From: Phytohabitans rumicis
GTDB taxonomy: Bacteria > Actinomycetota > Actinomycetes > Mycobacteriales > Micromonosporaceae
Assembly (NCBI RefSeq): GCF_011764445.1
Contig: NZ_BLPG01000001.1
Location: 8,671,316-8,735,315 of the forward strand
Reading direction: 5' to 3'
Length of the DNA stretch: 64,000 nt
In this document: one piece after another, positions 27,516 to 35,411 of the stretch
How positions within the stretch are numbered: position 1 is the first letter of the stretch
Layout of the letters: every line of letters starts with the position of its first letter
Notes under the pieces: generated by a model
Told to the model about the DNA's origin: nothing
Database searches by the model: none
The model's input: the letters and a program-made list of their open reading frames with translations, nothing else
Made by a program: the position numbers and the translations under genes

Positions 27516-27739
27516 GCGACGAACCCGGCCTGCGCCTGCAAGTCGACCCGATCGCCTGCGTAGCCCACGCGAGCTGCCGCGAACTCCTCCCCGAGCGCAT
27601 CACCCTGGACGAGTGGGGCTACCCGATCATCAGCACCGACCCCCTACCCCCAGACCTCGTCTCCCACGCGAGACGCGCGGTCGCCGCCTGCCCCACGCTC
27701 GCGCTACGCGTAGACGGCAAGCTGGCCCGCCAGCGCTAG
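27512..27739 (+). CDS. 3Fe-4S-type ferredoxin
   Basis: A 75-residue ferredoxin. The cluster motif is CVAHASC followed 36 or so residues later by CP, so three Cys ligands, the pattern of 3Fe-4S ferredoxins that usually serve cytochromes P450 and membrane reductases. ATG 27512 overlaps the flavoprotein stop (ATGA). As the last gene of the operon it would shuttle electrons between the NuoF-like protein and the membrane component. Confidence 0.9.
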   Translation: MSDEPGLRLQVDPIACVAHASCRELLPERITLDEWGYPIISTDPLPPDLVSHARRAVAACPTLALRVDGKLARQR

Positions 27740-27784
27740 CCGGGCTGGGCCTCCTGCCAGCGCTCGCCGGTGACCGCGCTGGAT
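27736..27784 (-). pseudogene. Remnant of a second TIR-protein C-terminus
   Basis: Read on the reverse strand, this 49-bp stretch encodes SSAVTGERWQEAQPG and a TAG stop. The intact WD40-GTPase-TIR protein at 29.4-32.4 kb ends RWAITGERWQDAPPV and a TAG stop, on the same strand. The similarity covers the last 13 or so residues. The IS630-type element begins three bases later, so it has probably cut or replaced the body of a paralogous gene. Confidence 0.6.
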
Positions 27785-27786
27785 TG

Positions 27787-28963
27787 TCTAGAGAGCTTTC
27801 GGGGTTAGGGTTTGTTGTCTGTCCACAATGCTTCTTGCGGGTGATCGCTTTCTGCTGGTTTGTCCGCTTGGCTTGGGGGTATGAGGTACGGCGATGGCGG
27901 CGGCGTCAACCAGTCCGCGCGAGTGCGGCGCGAGCAGGTCCGCCGGCAGGCCGCGGACCTGTTCGCCCAAGGGGTGGCGCCGGTCGAGGTCGCCAAACGG
28001 TTAGAGGTGTCGCAGAAGTCGGCGTACCAGTGGCGGCGGGTCTGGCAGGGCGGTGGCGTGCAGGCGTTGGCGTCCAAAGGTGCGCCGGGCCCGGACCCGA
28101 CACTGTCCGACGCGCAGTTGGCCAAGCTCAAGGCGCGGCTGGAACTAGGTCCGGCCGCGGCTGGTTACCGCGAGGACCAGCGCTGGACTTTGGCCCGGGT
28201 CGCGGCGTTGATCGGGTTGATGTTCAAGGTCCGGGTCAGCGTGACCACGACCTGGGAAGCGATGCGGCGGCTCGGGTTCAGCCCACAACTGCCGACCCGG
28301 CGAGCGATCGAGCGGGACGAGCAAGCCATCGCCCGCTGGCGCCGATATCAGTGGCCAGCGGTAAAAGACTCGCGGGCAGGCTGAACGCCTGGATCTGTTT
28401 CGCCGACGAAGCCGGCCAAACTCTTCACCCCGCCAAGGCGACCACCTGGGCCCCACGCGGCCACACCCCGGTCGTCAAGGTCACCGCCAAAGGCAACGTC
28501 CGGGTATCGATAGCCGGGCTGGTCTGCTACCGGCCCGGCCACCCCAGCCGGCTGATCTACCGCACCCGCACCTACCGCGGCCGCAAAGGCGACCCGAAGG
28601 GCTTCCGCGAACCCGACTTCGCCGACCTGCTGGACGCCGCCCACCGACAACTCGCCGCGCCGATCGTGTTGGTTTGGGACCGGCTATCAGGACACAAGTC
28701 CACACGGATGCGCGCACTGATCGCCGACCGGCCCTGGCTGAGGGTCTACCTGCTGCCCGGCTACGCCCCTGAACTCAACCCGGTCGAGAAGGTCTGGTCC
28801 ACGATGAAACGCAGCCTGGCCAACCTTCCCGCCACCACCGCCACCGCACTAACCGCAGCCGTGAAGAACCGCCTCAAACGCATGCAATACCGCGCAGGCA
28901 TCATCGACGGCTACCTCACCGCTACCGGACTATCCCCACCCTGACCCCGAAAGCTCTCTAGAG
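27787..28963 (+). mobile_element. IS630-type insertion sequence
   Basis: About 1.18 kb, bounded by terminal inverted repeats: left 27787-27811 and right about 28939-28963 agree at 24 of 25 positions (TCTAGAGAGCTTTCGGGG...). Both ends carry CTAG, matching the TA target preference of the IS630/Tc1 group. It contains one transposase gene in two frames. It separates the redox operon and a TIR remnant from the intact TIR gene. Confidence 0.85.
27881..28944 (+). CDS. IS630-family transposase, two overlapping frames
   Basis: Frame one (27881-28384) encodes the helix-turn-helix part: AADLFAQGVAPVEVAKRLEV and QKSAYQWRRVWQ. Frame two, -1 relative, runs to 28944 and carries the DDE domain: ICFADEAGQTL (first Asp), IVLVWDRLSGHKS (second) and LPGYAPELNPVEKVWS (Glu). 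Switching at GTA-AAA-GAC near 28366 by sliding one base on AAAA joins QWPAVK to RLAGRLNAW, giving a 354-residue transposase. IS630 members often use such frameshifting, though a missing A in the consensus would look the same. A TTA leucine codon lies near 28002. Confidence 0.85.
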
Positions 28964-29369
28964 ACCTTTCGGGGTCAGGTTCAGAGTCAGGATCGAGTTC
29001 TGAGCTGCCGCGGTGCTCGTCGCGGTCCGGGCCGTCGCTCCCGCGGCCGCATCCTGCGCGGTCCACAACCATCCCCGACGGGCGATGCCTGCGCGGCGAT
29101 GGGGTGTGGACCACGGAAAGATCTAATGGATGGACCTCACAGCCCGTGACACCTTCACAGGGCCGTCTCCCGGGCGGCGCTCGGCTGTTGTCCTTGGGTC
29201 TTGTGCGGCGGGGCTGGCAGCGCTGGTCGGGGGTTTCGGCGAGCGCTTGCGAGCCGCCGACCTGCGCGGTGCCCGCGGGAGCGTGCGGTCCGCAGGTGGC
29301 GCGGGCCGGGGCATATCTGCTCGGACAAACCACAACGCCGCCTGACCCCAAACCCAAAACGTCTCTAGA
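28960..29369. mobile_element. Related non-autonomous element or relic abutting the IS
   Basis: Directly after the IS right end, CTAGAGACCTTTCGGGGTCAGG begins what looks like a second left end; at 29342-29369 CCTGACCCC ... GTCTCTAG forms a matching but diverged right end. The roughly 380 bp between hold no convincing gene on either strand. The stop codon of the TIR gene (TAG at 29365-29367) falls in the right-end CTAG, so the insertion defines the last codon. Confidence 0.55.
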
Positions 29370-32300
29370 CCGGCGGCGCGTCCTGCCAACGTTCGCCAGT
29401 GATCGCCCAGCGGAGCCGCTGGAACGGGTCCGGTTCGGTAACCCGGCAGTCGACGGCGTGCCATTGGCTCAGGAAGACAGGCAGCACCAGATCGTTCGGC
29501 GCGTCCGGAAGCAGCACAGGAATGATCCGGAACTCCCGCCGGGCCGACTCATGCACGAAGGCTCGCTGCTCCATGTCCTGCCACGGGCCGAGCCCGTGCG
29601 GGCCAACGAACACCGCGCCCGCGTCGACCTGGCGGATCCGCCGCTCCAGCTCGTCGTGCCAGCGCTGCCCGGGCTCGATGTCGGCCGTGTCGAACCACGG
29701 CAGGATGCCGTCGGCCCGCAGCCGCTCGGCGATCATGGCGACCGTCGCCCGATCCCTCGTGTTGTACGACAGGAACACGTCGTAGTCGCCGGCCGTTTCC
29801 TTGCCCCGGATCGTCGCCGTGGCGGCCGCCAGGTCGCGGGTGGCGTCGGCGGTGGCGTTCATCTCGCGGACCTCACGCATCGACGCCGCCCCCAGGCGGT
29901 CCTCCCGGTCGAGCAGGGAGATCTTCACCCGCTCGCAGTCCGGGCAGGTCATGCTCGTGTCGCCTCGTCCCTGGCGGCGGTGTACGAGGTCGCCGGGCAG
30001 CCGGTAGCCGCACTGGCCGCAGGTGAACACGCGCTCGCGCCGCACCGACCCCGGCAGCGCCCGCGCGGTCAGGTGGGCGTGCACGTAGTCCTCGAACAGG
30101 AACCGGGTCTCTTCGCTCGCCGCCTCGTCGAAGAAGAGCGTCAGCTCGCCCCGGCCCTCGTCCAGATCGCGTACGCGCAGGCCGCACAGGCCGCCGACCT
30201 TGGCCCGGTACGTGCTGGCGTTGCGCCACATCTCCTCGCGCCGGTACGCGGCCACGTGCGACAGCCGAACGGCAAGCGTGGCGTAGACCGTCTTGACCGC
30301 GCCCTCGAACCGGAACGCGACGTCGGTGGTGGCCGTGTCGGGGGCGTCCGGCGGGTCCTGGGTGAACTGGGACGGGAAGATCAGGTCGACGCCGCCGTCG
30401 GTCGGCTCGCGCAGCGCCAGGTCGTGCCGCAGCAGCTCCTCGACCGTGGCGATCAGCAGCAGCCGCTCCTCGCCCGGTCCGGGTAGCCGCGCGTCCTCGG
30501 GGATGGGGAACCGGCCGGCGAGCGCGTCGTCCTCGGCCATGTAGCCCAGCCCGTCCGGCTGGCCACGAGCGGCGTCGATGATCGCCGAGGCGTACGCGTC
30601 GAGCAGTTCGGGGCGCAGCAGCACGAAGCCGCCGAATGACAGCCGGCGTACCAGGTCGCGCCGTTCTAGCAGGCGGACGCACGTGTCGAAGCCGGCCCGC
30701 AGCTCGCCGTCCGCGACGTACTCGGGATGCCGGCGGGTGTAGAGGCGGAAGAGGTCGTCGCCGGAGGCCAGGACCCGGTCGGTGGCCTTCTCCTCAAGCA
30801 GGAACCGCTTGATGGTCTCGAAGAGCTCCGTCGAGATCGAGCGGGGCAGCGTCGACCAGTCGATCGCCCGGTGGATCGCCTCGGCCAGCTCCGCGACGCC
30901 CCGCCCCTCCTTCGCGCTGGTCTCCAGGTGCGCCACGACGCCCAGCTCGTCGCAGACCGCGGCCAGCCGATGCGGGCTCACCGGTACGCCGCCCCGGTCC
31001 ACCCGGGCCGCGACCAGGATCGCGGGCACCTCGCTCGGGCCGCCGCCCTGGCGGTAGTGCCGCAGCGCCCGCATCCAGTACCGCACGCCAGCGAACGGGT
31101 CGGCCTCGCTGCGCGCGTCGAAGACCACGAGCGCGGCCGCCGCCTCGGCCAGGTGCAGCTGGTGGATGAGCCGGTAGCCGGGCTGGCCGGCCAGGTCCCA
31201 GAGGAGGATCTCGCGCGTCTCGGTGTGCCCCTCGGGCAGCTCGACCTCGCGCGTGTCGAACGTCCAGACCTGGCGGGCGTGGGTGGAGTCGGTCGGCCGG
31301 TACGGCTGGCCGCTGAGCACCAGCCCGAGCCCCGACTTGCCGACGCCGGTGTCGCCGAGGAGCAGCACCTTCGCGTTGGCGTACGTGCGGGAGGTGGTCG
31401 TCACCGTGCCGAGCAGCCGGTCGACGTCGACCTCGTACAGCTCGACGGTCTGCATTTCCTGGGTGCGGCGGGCGAGCATCGGCCGTGTCGGGTGGGCGCG
31501 CAGGCCGCCGGTGTAGTAGTGCGCGTCCTCGATCGGCACCACCGCCACGCACTGCCACGTGTCGGTGCGCCAGACCCGGAGCGCTTGATCCCTGCCGACC
31601 GAGTACAGCAGGCGGCCGTCGTGGGAGAACTCCACGCCTACGACGTTGCCGGTGTGCCCCTCCAGGGTGACCAGCGGCAACCCGGTCCCATCCCACACGT
31701 GGACGGCGTCGCCGGCGTCCCAGGCGAGCCTGCCATCGGGCGACCACGCGGACCACATGATCTCCGACCTCTGCTCCGCGACATCCCAGCCCTTCAGGTC
31801 GGCCCGCAGCGGGATGATCGCGGCATGACCGCGGCTCCCGAGCGCAAGGAGCCGATCGCCGGACGGTGACCAGCCGACCTCCATGGCGTCGAAGCCGGCG
31901 GGCCGCTTGTCGGCGACTTTTCCCGTCGAGACGTCCAGGATGGTGATCTCCGGGCCGCCGTCCGCGACGGCGACCCGGGCACCGTCCGGCGAGAACGACA
32001 TGTTCTGCCGGTGCCCGTGGTTGGCGGGGTAGGGTGCCCGCCACACCGTCGAGCAGCCGCGGCCGTCGGCGTCGACGCGCAGCAGCGTCACGGTCACCTC
32101 GCGGCACTGGGCGAGAAGGTGCGGGTCGGTCGGCGACCAGGCGACGTAGCCGGAGCTGCCCTCGCTCCCGTGGCCTAGCTCGAACGCCGGCCGGTACTCC
32201 CAGCCGCCAGGGTCGGCGGTCCACACGCTGCCGCCGCGGTTGGACACCATCGCCAGGCGCTGGCCGTCGCACGACCAGGCGACCGCCCAGGCGTCGTGCC

Positions 32301-32397
32301 CGGCCTCCTCGCGGACCTGGACGCGCGCCCGCAAGGTGATCGCGGACGGTCCGTCGTGCGCCGGATCGCCGGTGGGCTCGTCAGTGGCCGTGGACAT
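29365..32397 (-). CDS. WD40 / Ras-like GTPase (ROC-COR-like) / zinc-ribbon / TIR protein
   Basis: A 1010-residue soluble multidomain protein. Residues about 30-330 are WD40-type beta-propeller repeats (AWSPDGRLAW, VEFSHDGRLLYSVGRD). Residues 340-515 are a Ras/Rab-like GTPase: P-loop GDTGVGKS at 348-355, DLAGQ at 401-405, base-recognition ARVD at 464-467 in place of NKxD, and ETSAK at 492-496. Residues 515-620 resemble the winged-helix COR region that follows ROC GTPases. A zinc ribbon has Cys793/796 and Cys818/821. Residues 870-985 are a TIR domain: DYDVFLSYNTRD, WFDTADIEPG, and PWQDMEQ whose Glu943 stands where SARM1-type NADases have their catalytic Glu. The order sensor-switch-effector fits a STAND-like immune or cell-suicide protein that would cleave NAD+ when triggered. 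Function is inferred; no partner genes flank it. Confidence 0.88.
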   Translation of the reverse strand: MSTATDEPTGDPAHDGPSAITLRARVQVREEAGHDAWAVAWSCDGQRLAMVSNRGGSVWTADPGGWEYRPAFELGHGSEGSSGYVAWSPTDPHLLAQCREVTVTLLRVDADGRGCSTVWRAPYPANHGHRQNMSFSPDGARVAVADGGPEITILDVSTGKVADKRPAGFDAMEVGWSPSGDRLLALGSRGHAAIIPLRADLKGWDVAEQRSEIMWSAWSPDGRLAWDAGDAVHVWDGTGLPLVTLEGHTGNVVGVEFSHDGRLLYSVGRDQALRVWRTDTWQCVAVVPIEDAHYYTGGLRAHPTRPMLARRTQEMQTVELYEVDVDRLLGTVTTTSRTYANAKVLLLGDTGVGKSGLGLVLSGQPYRPTDSTHARQVWTFDTREVELPEGHTETREILLWDLAGQPGYRLIHQLHLAEAAAALVVFDARSEADPFAGVRYWMRALRHYRQGGGPSEVPAILVAARVDRGGVPVSPHRLAAVCDELGVVAHLETSAKEGRGVAELAEAIHRAIDWSTLPRSISTELFETIKRFLLEEKATDRVLASGDDLFRLYTRRHPEYVADGELRAGFDTCVRLLERRDLVRRLSFGGFVLLRPELLDAYASAIIDAARGQPDGLGYMAEDDALAGRFPIPEDARLPGPGEERLLLIATVEELLRHDLALREPTDGGVDLIFPSQFTQDPPDAPDTATTDVAFRFEGAVKTVYATLAVRLSHVAAYRREEMWRNASTYRAKVGGLCGLRVRDLDEGRGELTLFFDEAASEETRFLFEDYVHAHLTARALPGSVRRERVFTCGQCGYRLPGDLVHRRQGRGDTSMTCPDCERVKISLLDREDRLGAASMREVREMNATADATRDLAAATATIRGKETAGDYDVFLSYNTRDRATVAMIAERLRADGILPWFDTADIEPGQRWHDELERRIRQVDAGAVFVGPHGLGPWQDMEQRAFVHESARREFRIIPVLLPDAPNDLVLPVFLSQWHAVDCRVTEPDPFQRLRWAITGERWQDAPPV

Positions 32398-32441
32398 GCC
32401 GCTCCTCAGTGGACGGCGCGGGGATCAGGCGAGCATACCGG

Positions 32442-33128
32442 TCACGCGGTTGCGCTCAGTGTCCGAAGGGAGACACCGGCCAGCGCCTGGACCTCCCGCG
32501 ACAGGTGGGCCTGGTCGGCGTACCCGCTGACCGCCGCGACCGTGGCCAGCGGAGTGCCGGCGCGGGCAAGCTCCAACGCTCGTTCCATGCGCAGGATCCG
32601 GGCGAGCGTCTTCGGGCCGTACCCGAACGCGGCGAGCGACCGGCGGTGCAGCTGCCGCTCGCTCAGCCCGACCTCGTCGGCGACCGCCGCGACCGTGTTG
32701 CCGGCGCGCAGCCGGGCCACGATCGGGGCGATCGCGGGATCCGGCCCGCCGGTGGTGGCGAGGCGGTCCGCGGCGAGCGCCTCCAGGGCCCGGCCGGGGG
32801 CGGCAGCGAGCGCGTCCACGGCGGACCGTACCTCCCGGGCCGGCCACAGGGCCGCGAGCGGCACCCGGGCGTCGCGCAACTCCTGGGCCGGTATACCCAG
32901 CACCACGGGCGCCACGCCGGGCGGGAACCGCAGGCCGACGAGGTGATCGCCGGGGCGGATGGAGGCCACCTTGGCGACCGTGTCTGGGCCCGCCACGACG
33001 ATCTCGCCGCGCCACCAGAGCAGATCCATGCAGCCGTCGGGCAGGACGCGCGCGTCCCGCGCCTCCGGCTCCGGGGTGCGCCGCCAGACGACTGCACCGG
33101 GGAGCCGCGACGGCCGCTCCTCGTACAC
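32442..33128 (-). CDS. AraC-family transcriptional regulator
   Basis: A 228-residue regulator, GTG start at 33128. The N-terminal half (LPDGCMDLLWWRGEIVVAGPD, RFPPGVAPVVLGIPAQEL) is the DUF6597-type sensing domain; the C-terminal half is the AraC double helix-turn-helix (TVAAVADEVGLSERQLHRR, LATVAAVSGYADQAHLSRE). These proteins bind a small ligand and activate neighbouring genes. The target is unknown; the nearest gene on this strand is the TIR protein, 44 bp downstream, so the two might be co-transcribed. Confidence 0.92.
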   Translation of the reverse strand: MYEERPSRLPGAVVWRRTPEPEARDARVLPDGCMDLLWWRGEIVVAGPDTVAKVASIRPGDHLVGLRFPPGVAPVVLGIPAQELRDARVPLAALWPAREVRSAVDALAAAPGRALEALAADRLATTGGPDPAIAPIVARLRAGNTVAAVADEVGLSERQLHRRSLAAFGYGPKTLARILRMERALELARAGTPLATVAAVSGYADQAHLSREVQALAGVSLRTLSATA

Positions 33129-33152
33129 ACGGCGAGGCTACCCGGATCGGTT

Positions 33153-33213
33153 GTTGATCAGGGACCAGCTCTCCGGCACGCCGACGACACGCCAGAGCCA
33201 TTCCCTGATCAAC
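33153..33213. repeat. Inverted repeat with GTTGATCAGGGA arms
   Basis: Perfect 12-bp arms at 33153-33164 and 33202-33213 enclose a 37-base loop; a further partial copy (CTGATCAACGGGG) follows at once. It lies between the AraC and glyoxalase genes on the reverse strand. The GATCA core recalls the six-copy palindrome but the rest differs. Confidence 0.6.
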
Positions 33214-33237
33214 GGGGGCTGATCAACGGGGCGGCGG

Positions 33238-33623
33238 TCAAAGGGGGGCGAAGAGGTCTATGCCGTTGCCGTCGGGGTCGGTGATTACGGCGTAGCGCTG
33301 GCCCCAGTCGGCGTCCCAGGGCTCCTTTTCGCCCTCGTAGCCGGCGGCTTTCAGGTCGGCGTACAGCTTGTCGACCTCGGCGGGGGAGTCGCAAAGGAAG
33401 GCCAGGCCGAACCCGCCGCCCGTTCCGGGCTGAAAGTCGGGGTCGAACGAGCGGATCGTCTCCACCGTGTCGACGAGCATGCGCATGCCGCCGGGCAGGG
33501 GGCCTCGGCGTGCGGGGCGGTGTCGGCCTCGGGCGGGAACGCCAGGCCGAGCCGGCGGTAGAAGGCGAGGGAACGGCTCATGTCGGCCACGACCAGGCCG
33601 ACGCAGTCAACTCGAGGTGCCAT
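33238..33623 (-). CDS. Glyoxalase/VOC-family protein (frame broken once)
   Basis: A vicinal-oxygen-chelate protein of 128 residues once repaired. The first beta-alpha-beta unit reads CVGLVVADMSRSLAFYRRLGL and the second GLAFLCDSPAEVDKLY, ending AVITDPDGNGIDLFAPL. The metal ligands typical of active glyoxalase are incomplete, so it may be a resistance or binding protein. The frame breaks at the G run 33498-33502; one more base joins EAPLPGGMRMLVDTV. Confidence 0.85.
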
Positions 33624-33855
33624 GGGCTCACGCTAGAGGCGCTGGTCACCGATGGTCTTGAAGAAATCGGACGCCATGCGCCCGGCAGAGCGGCAGGGTA
33701 GGTTGAGGTGTACCGGCAGTGTCGCCTGGTTGGCGGTGTGATGAACCGCTCTGAGGTTTCTCCCAGGTTGTCCCTCTAAGGTGCACTCCGATACATTCAT
33801 CCGGGTTTAAGCCAGGTCAAACACTGCAACGGGGGATGGAAAGGGGAGTGGATAT

Positions 33856-34029
33856 ATGAGGCTCGCATACCTCGACGCCGGATCCGGCAGTCTGATCGTG
33901 CAAGCGGTGGTGGCGGGCGCGGCCGGCATGGCCGTCGCGGTGAAGCTCTACTGGCGCCGGCTCACCGGCCGCTTCCGCCGCCGTCCCGCCGACAGCGTCA
34001 CCGAAACCACGGCCGCCGAGAAAGACTGA
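33856..34029 (+). CDS. 57-residue membrane peptide
   Basis: A short gene with a good ribosome site (AAGGGGAG, 7 bases before ATG 33856). One hydrophobic segment (SLIVQAVVAGAAGMAVAVKLYW) is followed by a basic then acidic tail. It is five bases from the methyltransferase start and belongs to its operon. I do not recognise a named family; the position in front of a methyltransferase and sulfatase suggests a small membrane partner. Confidence 0.7.
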   Translation: MRLAYLDAGSGSLIVQAVVAGAAGMAVAVKLYWRRLTGRFRRRPADSVTETTAAEKD

Positions 34030-34034
34030 CCCAC

Positions 34035-35411
34035 ATGGCCGTACGCGCCGAGCCAGCGTCCTTCCGCGACCCGGCCGGCCGGGTCTTCTATGTCGACGGC
34101 GAGGTGCTTCGCGGGCTCGGTCCCGGCGCCGCCGACGATTGGCGGGCGCTGGTCGCCACCGAATTCTTCGGCCGCTTTGTCGGTGCAGGCAAGATCTGCG
34201 AGACCGAGGAAGCCAGCCAGCGGGACGATTGGGCCCTGGTGCTCCGGCACGAGCGGATCCCGTTCGTGTCGTACCCGTACGAGTGGTCCTTCGCGATGCT
34301 GCGCGACGCCGCCCTTTTGCACCTGGAGATCCTGCGGGCGGCCCTCGACGAGGGGCTGACCACCAAGGACGGATCGGCGTACAACCTGCAGTGGCGCGGG
34401 GCCGCCCCGGTCTTCATCGACATCGGCTCGTTCGAGCCGGCGCGCGACGGCGAGCCGTGGGCCGGCTACCGGCAGTTCTGCCAGACCATGCTCTACCCGC
34501 TGATGGCGCAGGCGCACCTGGGCGTCGACTTCCAGCCGTGGCTGCGCGCCGCGGTCGACGGGATCGAGCCGGCCCAGATGCGGCGGCTGCTCGGCGGGGG
34601 GCGGCGCTTCAAGGCCGGCGTGCTCAAGCACGTCCACCTGCACGACGCGGTGCAGTCCCGCAACGCGGGGGAGAGCACCCGGGCGGTCCGCGCCGAGCTG
34701 CGGGAGGCCGGCTTCGGCGCCGAGCTGCGCAAGGCGACCGTCGGCGCCATCGACAAGCTCGTCCAGCGGCTGGACTGGCAGCCACCGGCCAGCCACTGGT
34801 CCGGCTACCAGCAGACGTGCACGTACTCCGACGAGGACCGTGCGGCCAAGGCCGCGTTCGTCGACAGTGCACTGTCCACTGTGGACGGATTGGTGCTCGA
34901 CCTGGGCGCCAACGACGGCACGTACTCGCGGATCGCGGCCCGGCACGCCAAGTACGTCGTCGCCGTGGAGAGCGACGCCGCCGTCGTCGACGGCCTCTAC
35001 CGCCGGCTGCGCGCCGACGGCGAGAAGCGGATCCTGCCGCTCGTCATGGACCTCGCCGACCCGTCGCCCGGCATCGGCTGGCGCGGCCGGGAGCGGGCCT
35101 CGTTCGAGCAGCGGGCCGGCCAGGCCGACGCGGTCCTCGCCCTCGCCGTGGTCCACCACCTCGCGATCGGGCGCAACGTACCGCTTCCCGAGATCGTGGA
35201 CTGGCTGGCCGCCCTGGGCCGGCGGGTCGTGGTGGAGTTCGTCGAGCCGGACGACCCGATGGCGCGGCGGCTGCTGGCCAACAAGCCCGAGGGGCTCTTC
35301 GCCGACTACCGGCGGGACGCGTTCGAGAAGCTCTTCGCCGAGCGCTTCACCGTGGAACGCCGGGAGCAGCGCAGCACCAGGACGCTCTACTGTGGACTGA
35401 GTCGTGGTTGA
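34035..35411 (+). CDS. SAM-dependent methyltransferase with N-terminal accessory domain
   Basis: A 458-residue protein. The C-terminal half is a class I methyltransferase: motif I LVLDLGANDGTYSRIA at about 290-305, acidic VVAVESDAA, and post-motif ADAVLALAVVHHL. The N-terminal 240 residues (FVSYPYEWSFAMLRDAALLHL, GSAYNLQWRGAAPVFIDIGSF) resemble the Fe-S/SAM-linked or nodulation-type accessory domain seen in cell-surface methyltransferases. It is co-transcribed with the sulfatase (8-base overlap), so a cell-envelope polymer is the probable substrate. Confidence 0.83.
   Translation: MAVRAEPASFRDPAGRVFYVDGEVLRGLGPGAADDWRALVATEFFGRFVGAGKICETEEASQRDDWALVLRHERIPFVSYPYEWSFAMLRDAALLHLEILRAALDEGLTTKDGSAYNLQWRGAAPVFIDIGSFEPARDGEPWAGYRQFCQTMLYPLMAQAHLGVDFQPWLRAAVDGIEPAQMRRLLGGGRRFKAGVLKHVHLHDAVQSRNAGESTRAVRAELREAGFGAELRKATVGAIDKLVQRLDWQPPASHWSGYQQTCTYSDEDRAAKAAFVDSALSTVDGLVLDLGANDGTYSRIAARHAKYVVAVESDAAVVDGLYRRLRADGEKRILPLVMDLADPSPGIGWRGRERASFEQRAGQADAVLALAVVHHLAIGRNVPLPEIVDWLAALGRRVVVEFVEPDDPMARRLLANKPEGLFADYRRDAFEKLFAERFTVERREQRSTRTLYCGLSRG

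Noticed and set aside
28981-29364. Short open frames between the IS and the TIR gene
   Set aside because: No start with a ribosome site, low-complexity translations and no family pattern on either strand.
29365-32397. Part of a Thoeris or CBASS system
   Set aside because: No ThsA-like effector, cyclase or other partner gene lies nearby; neighbours are an IS and an AraC regulator.
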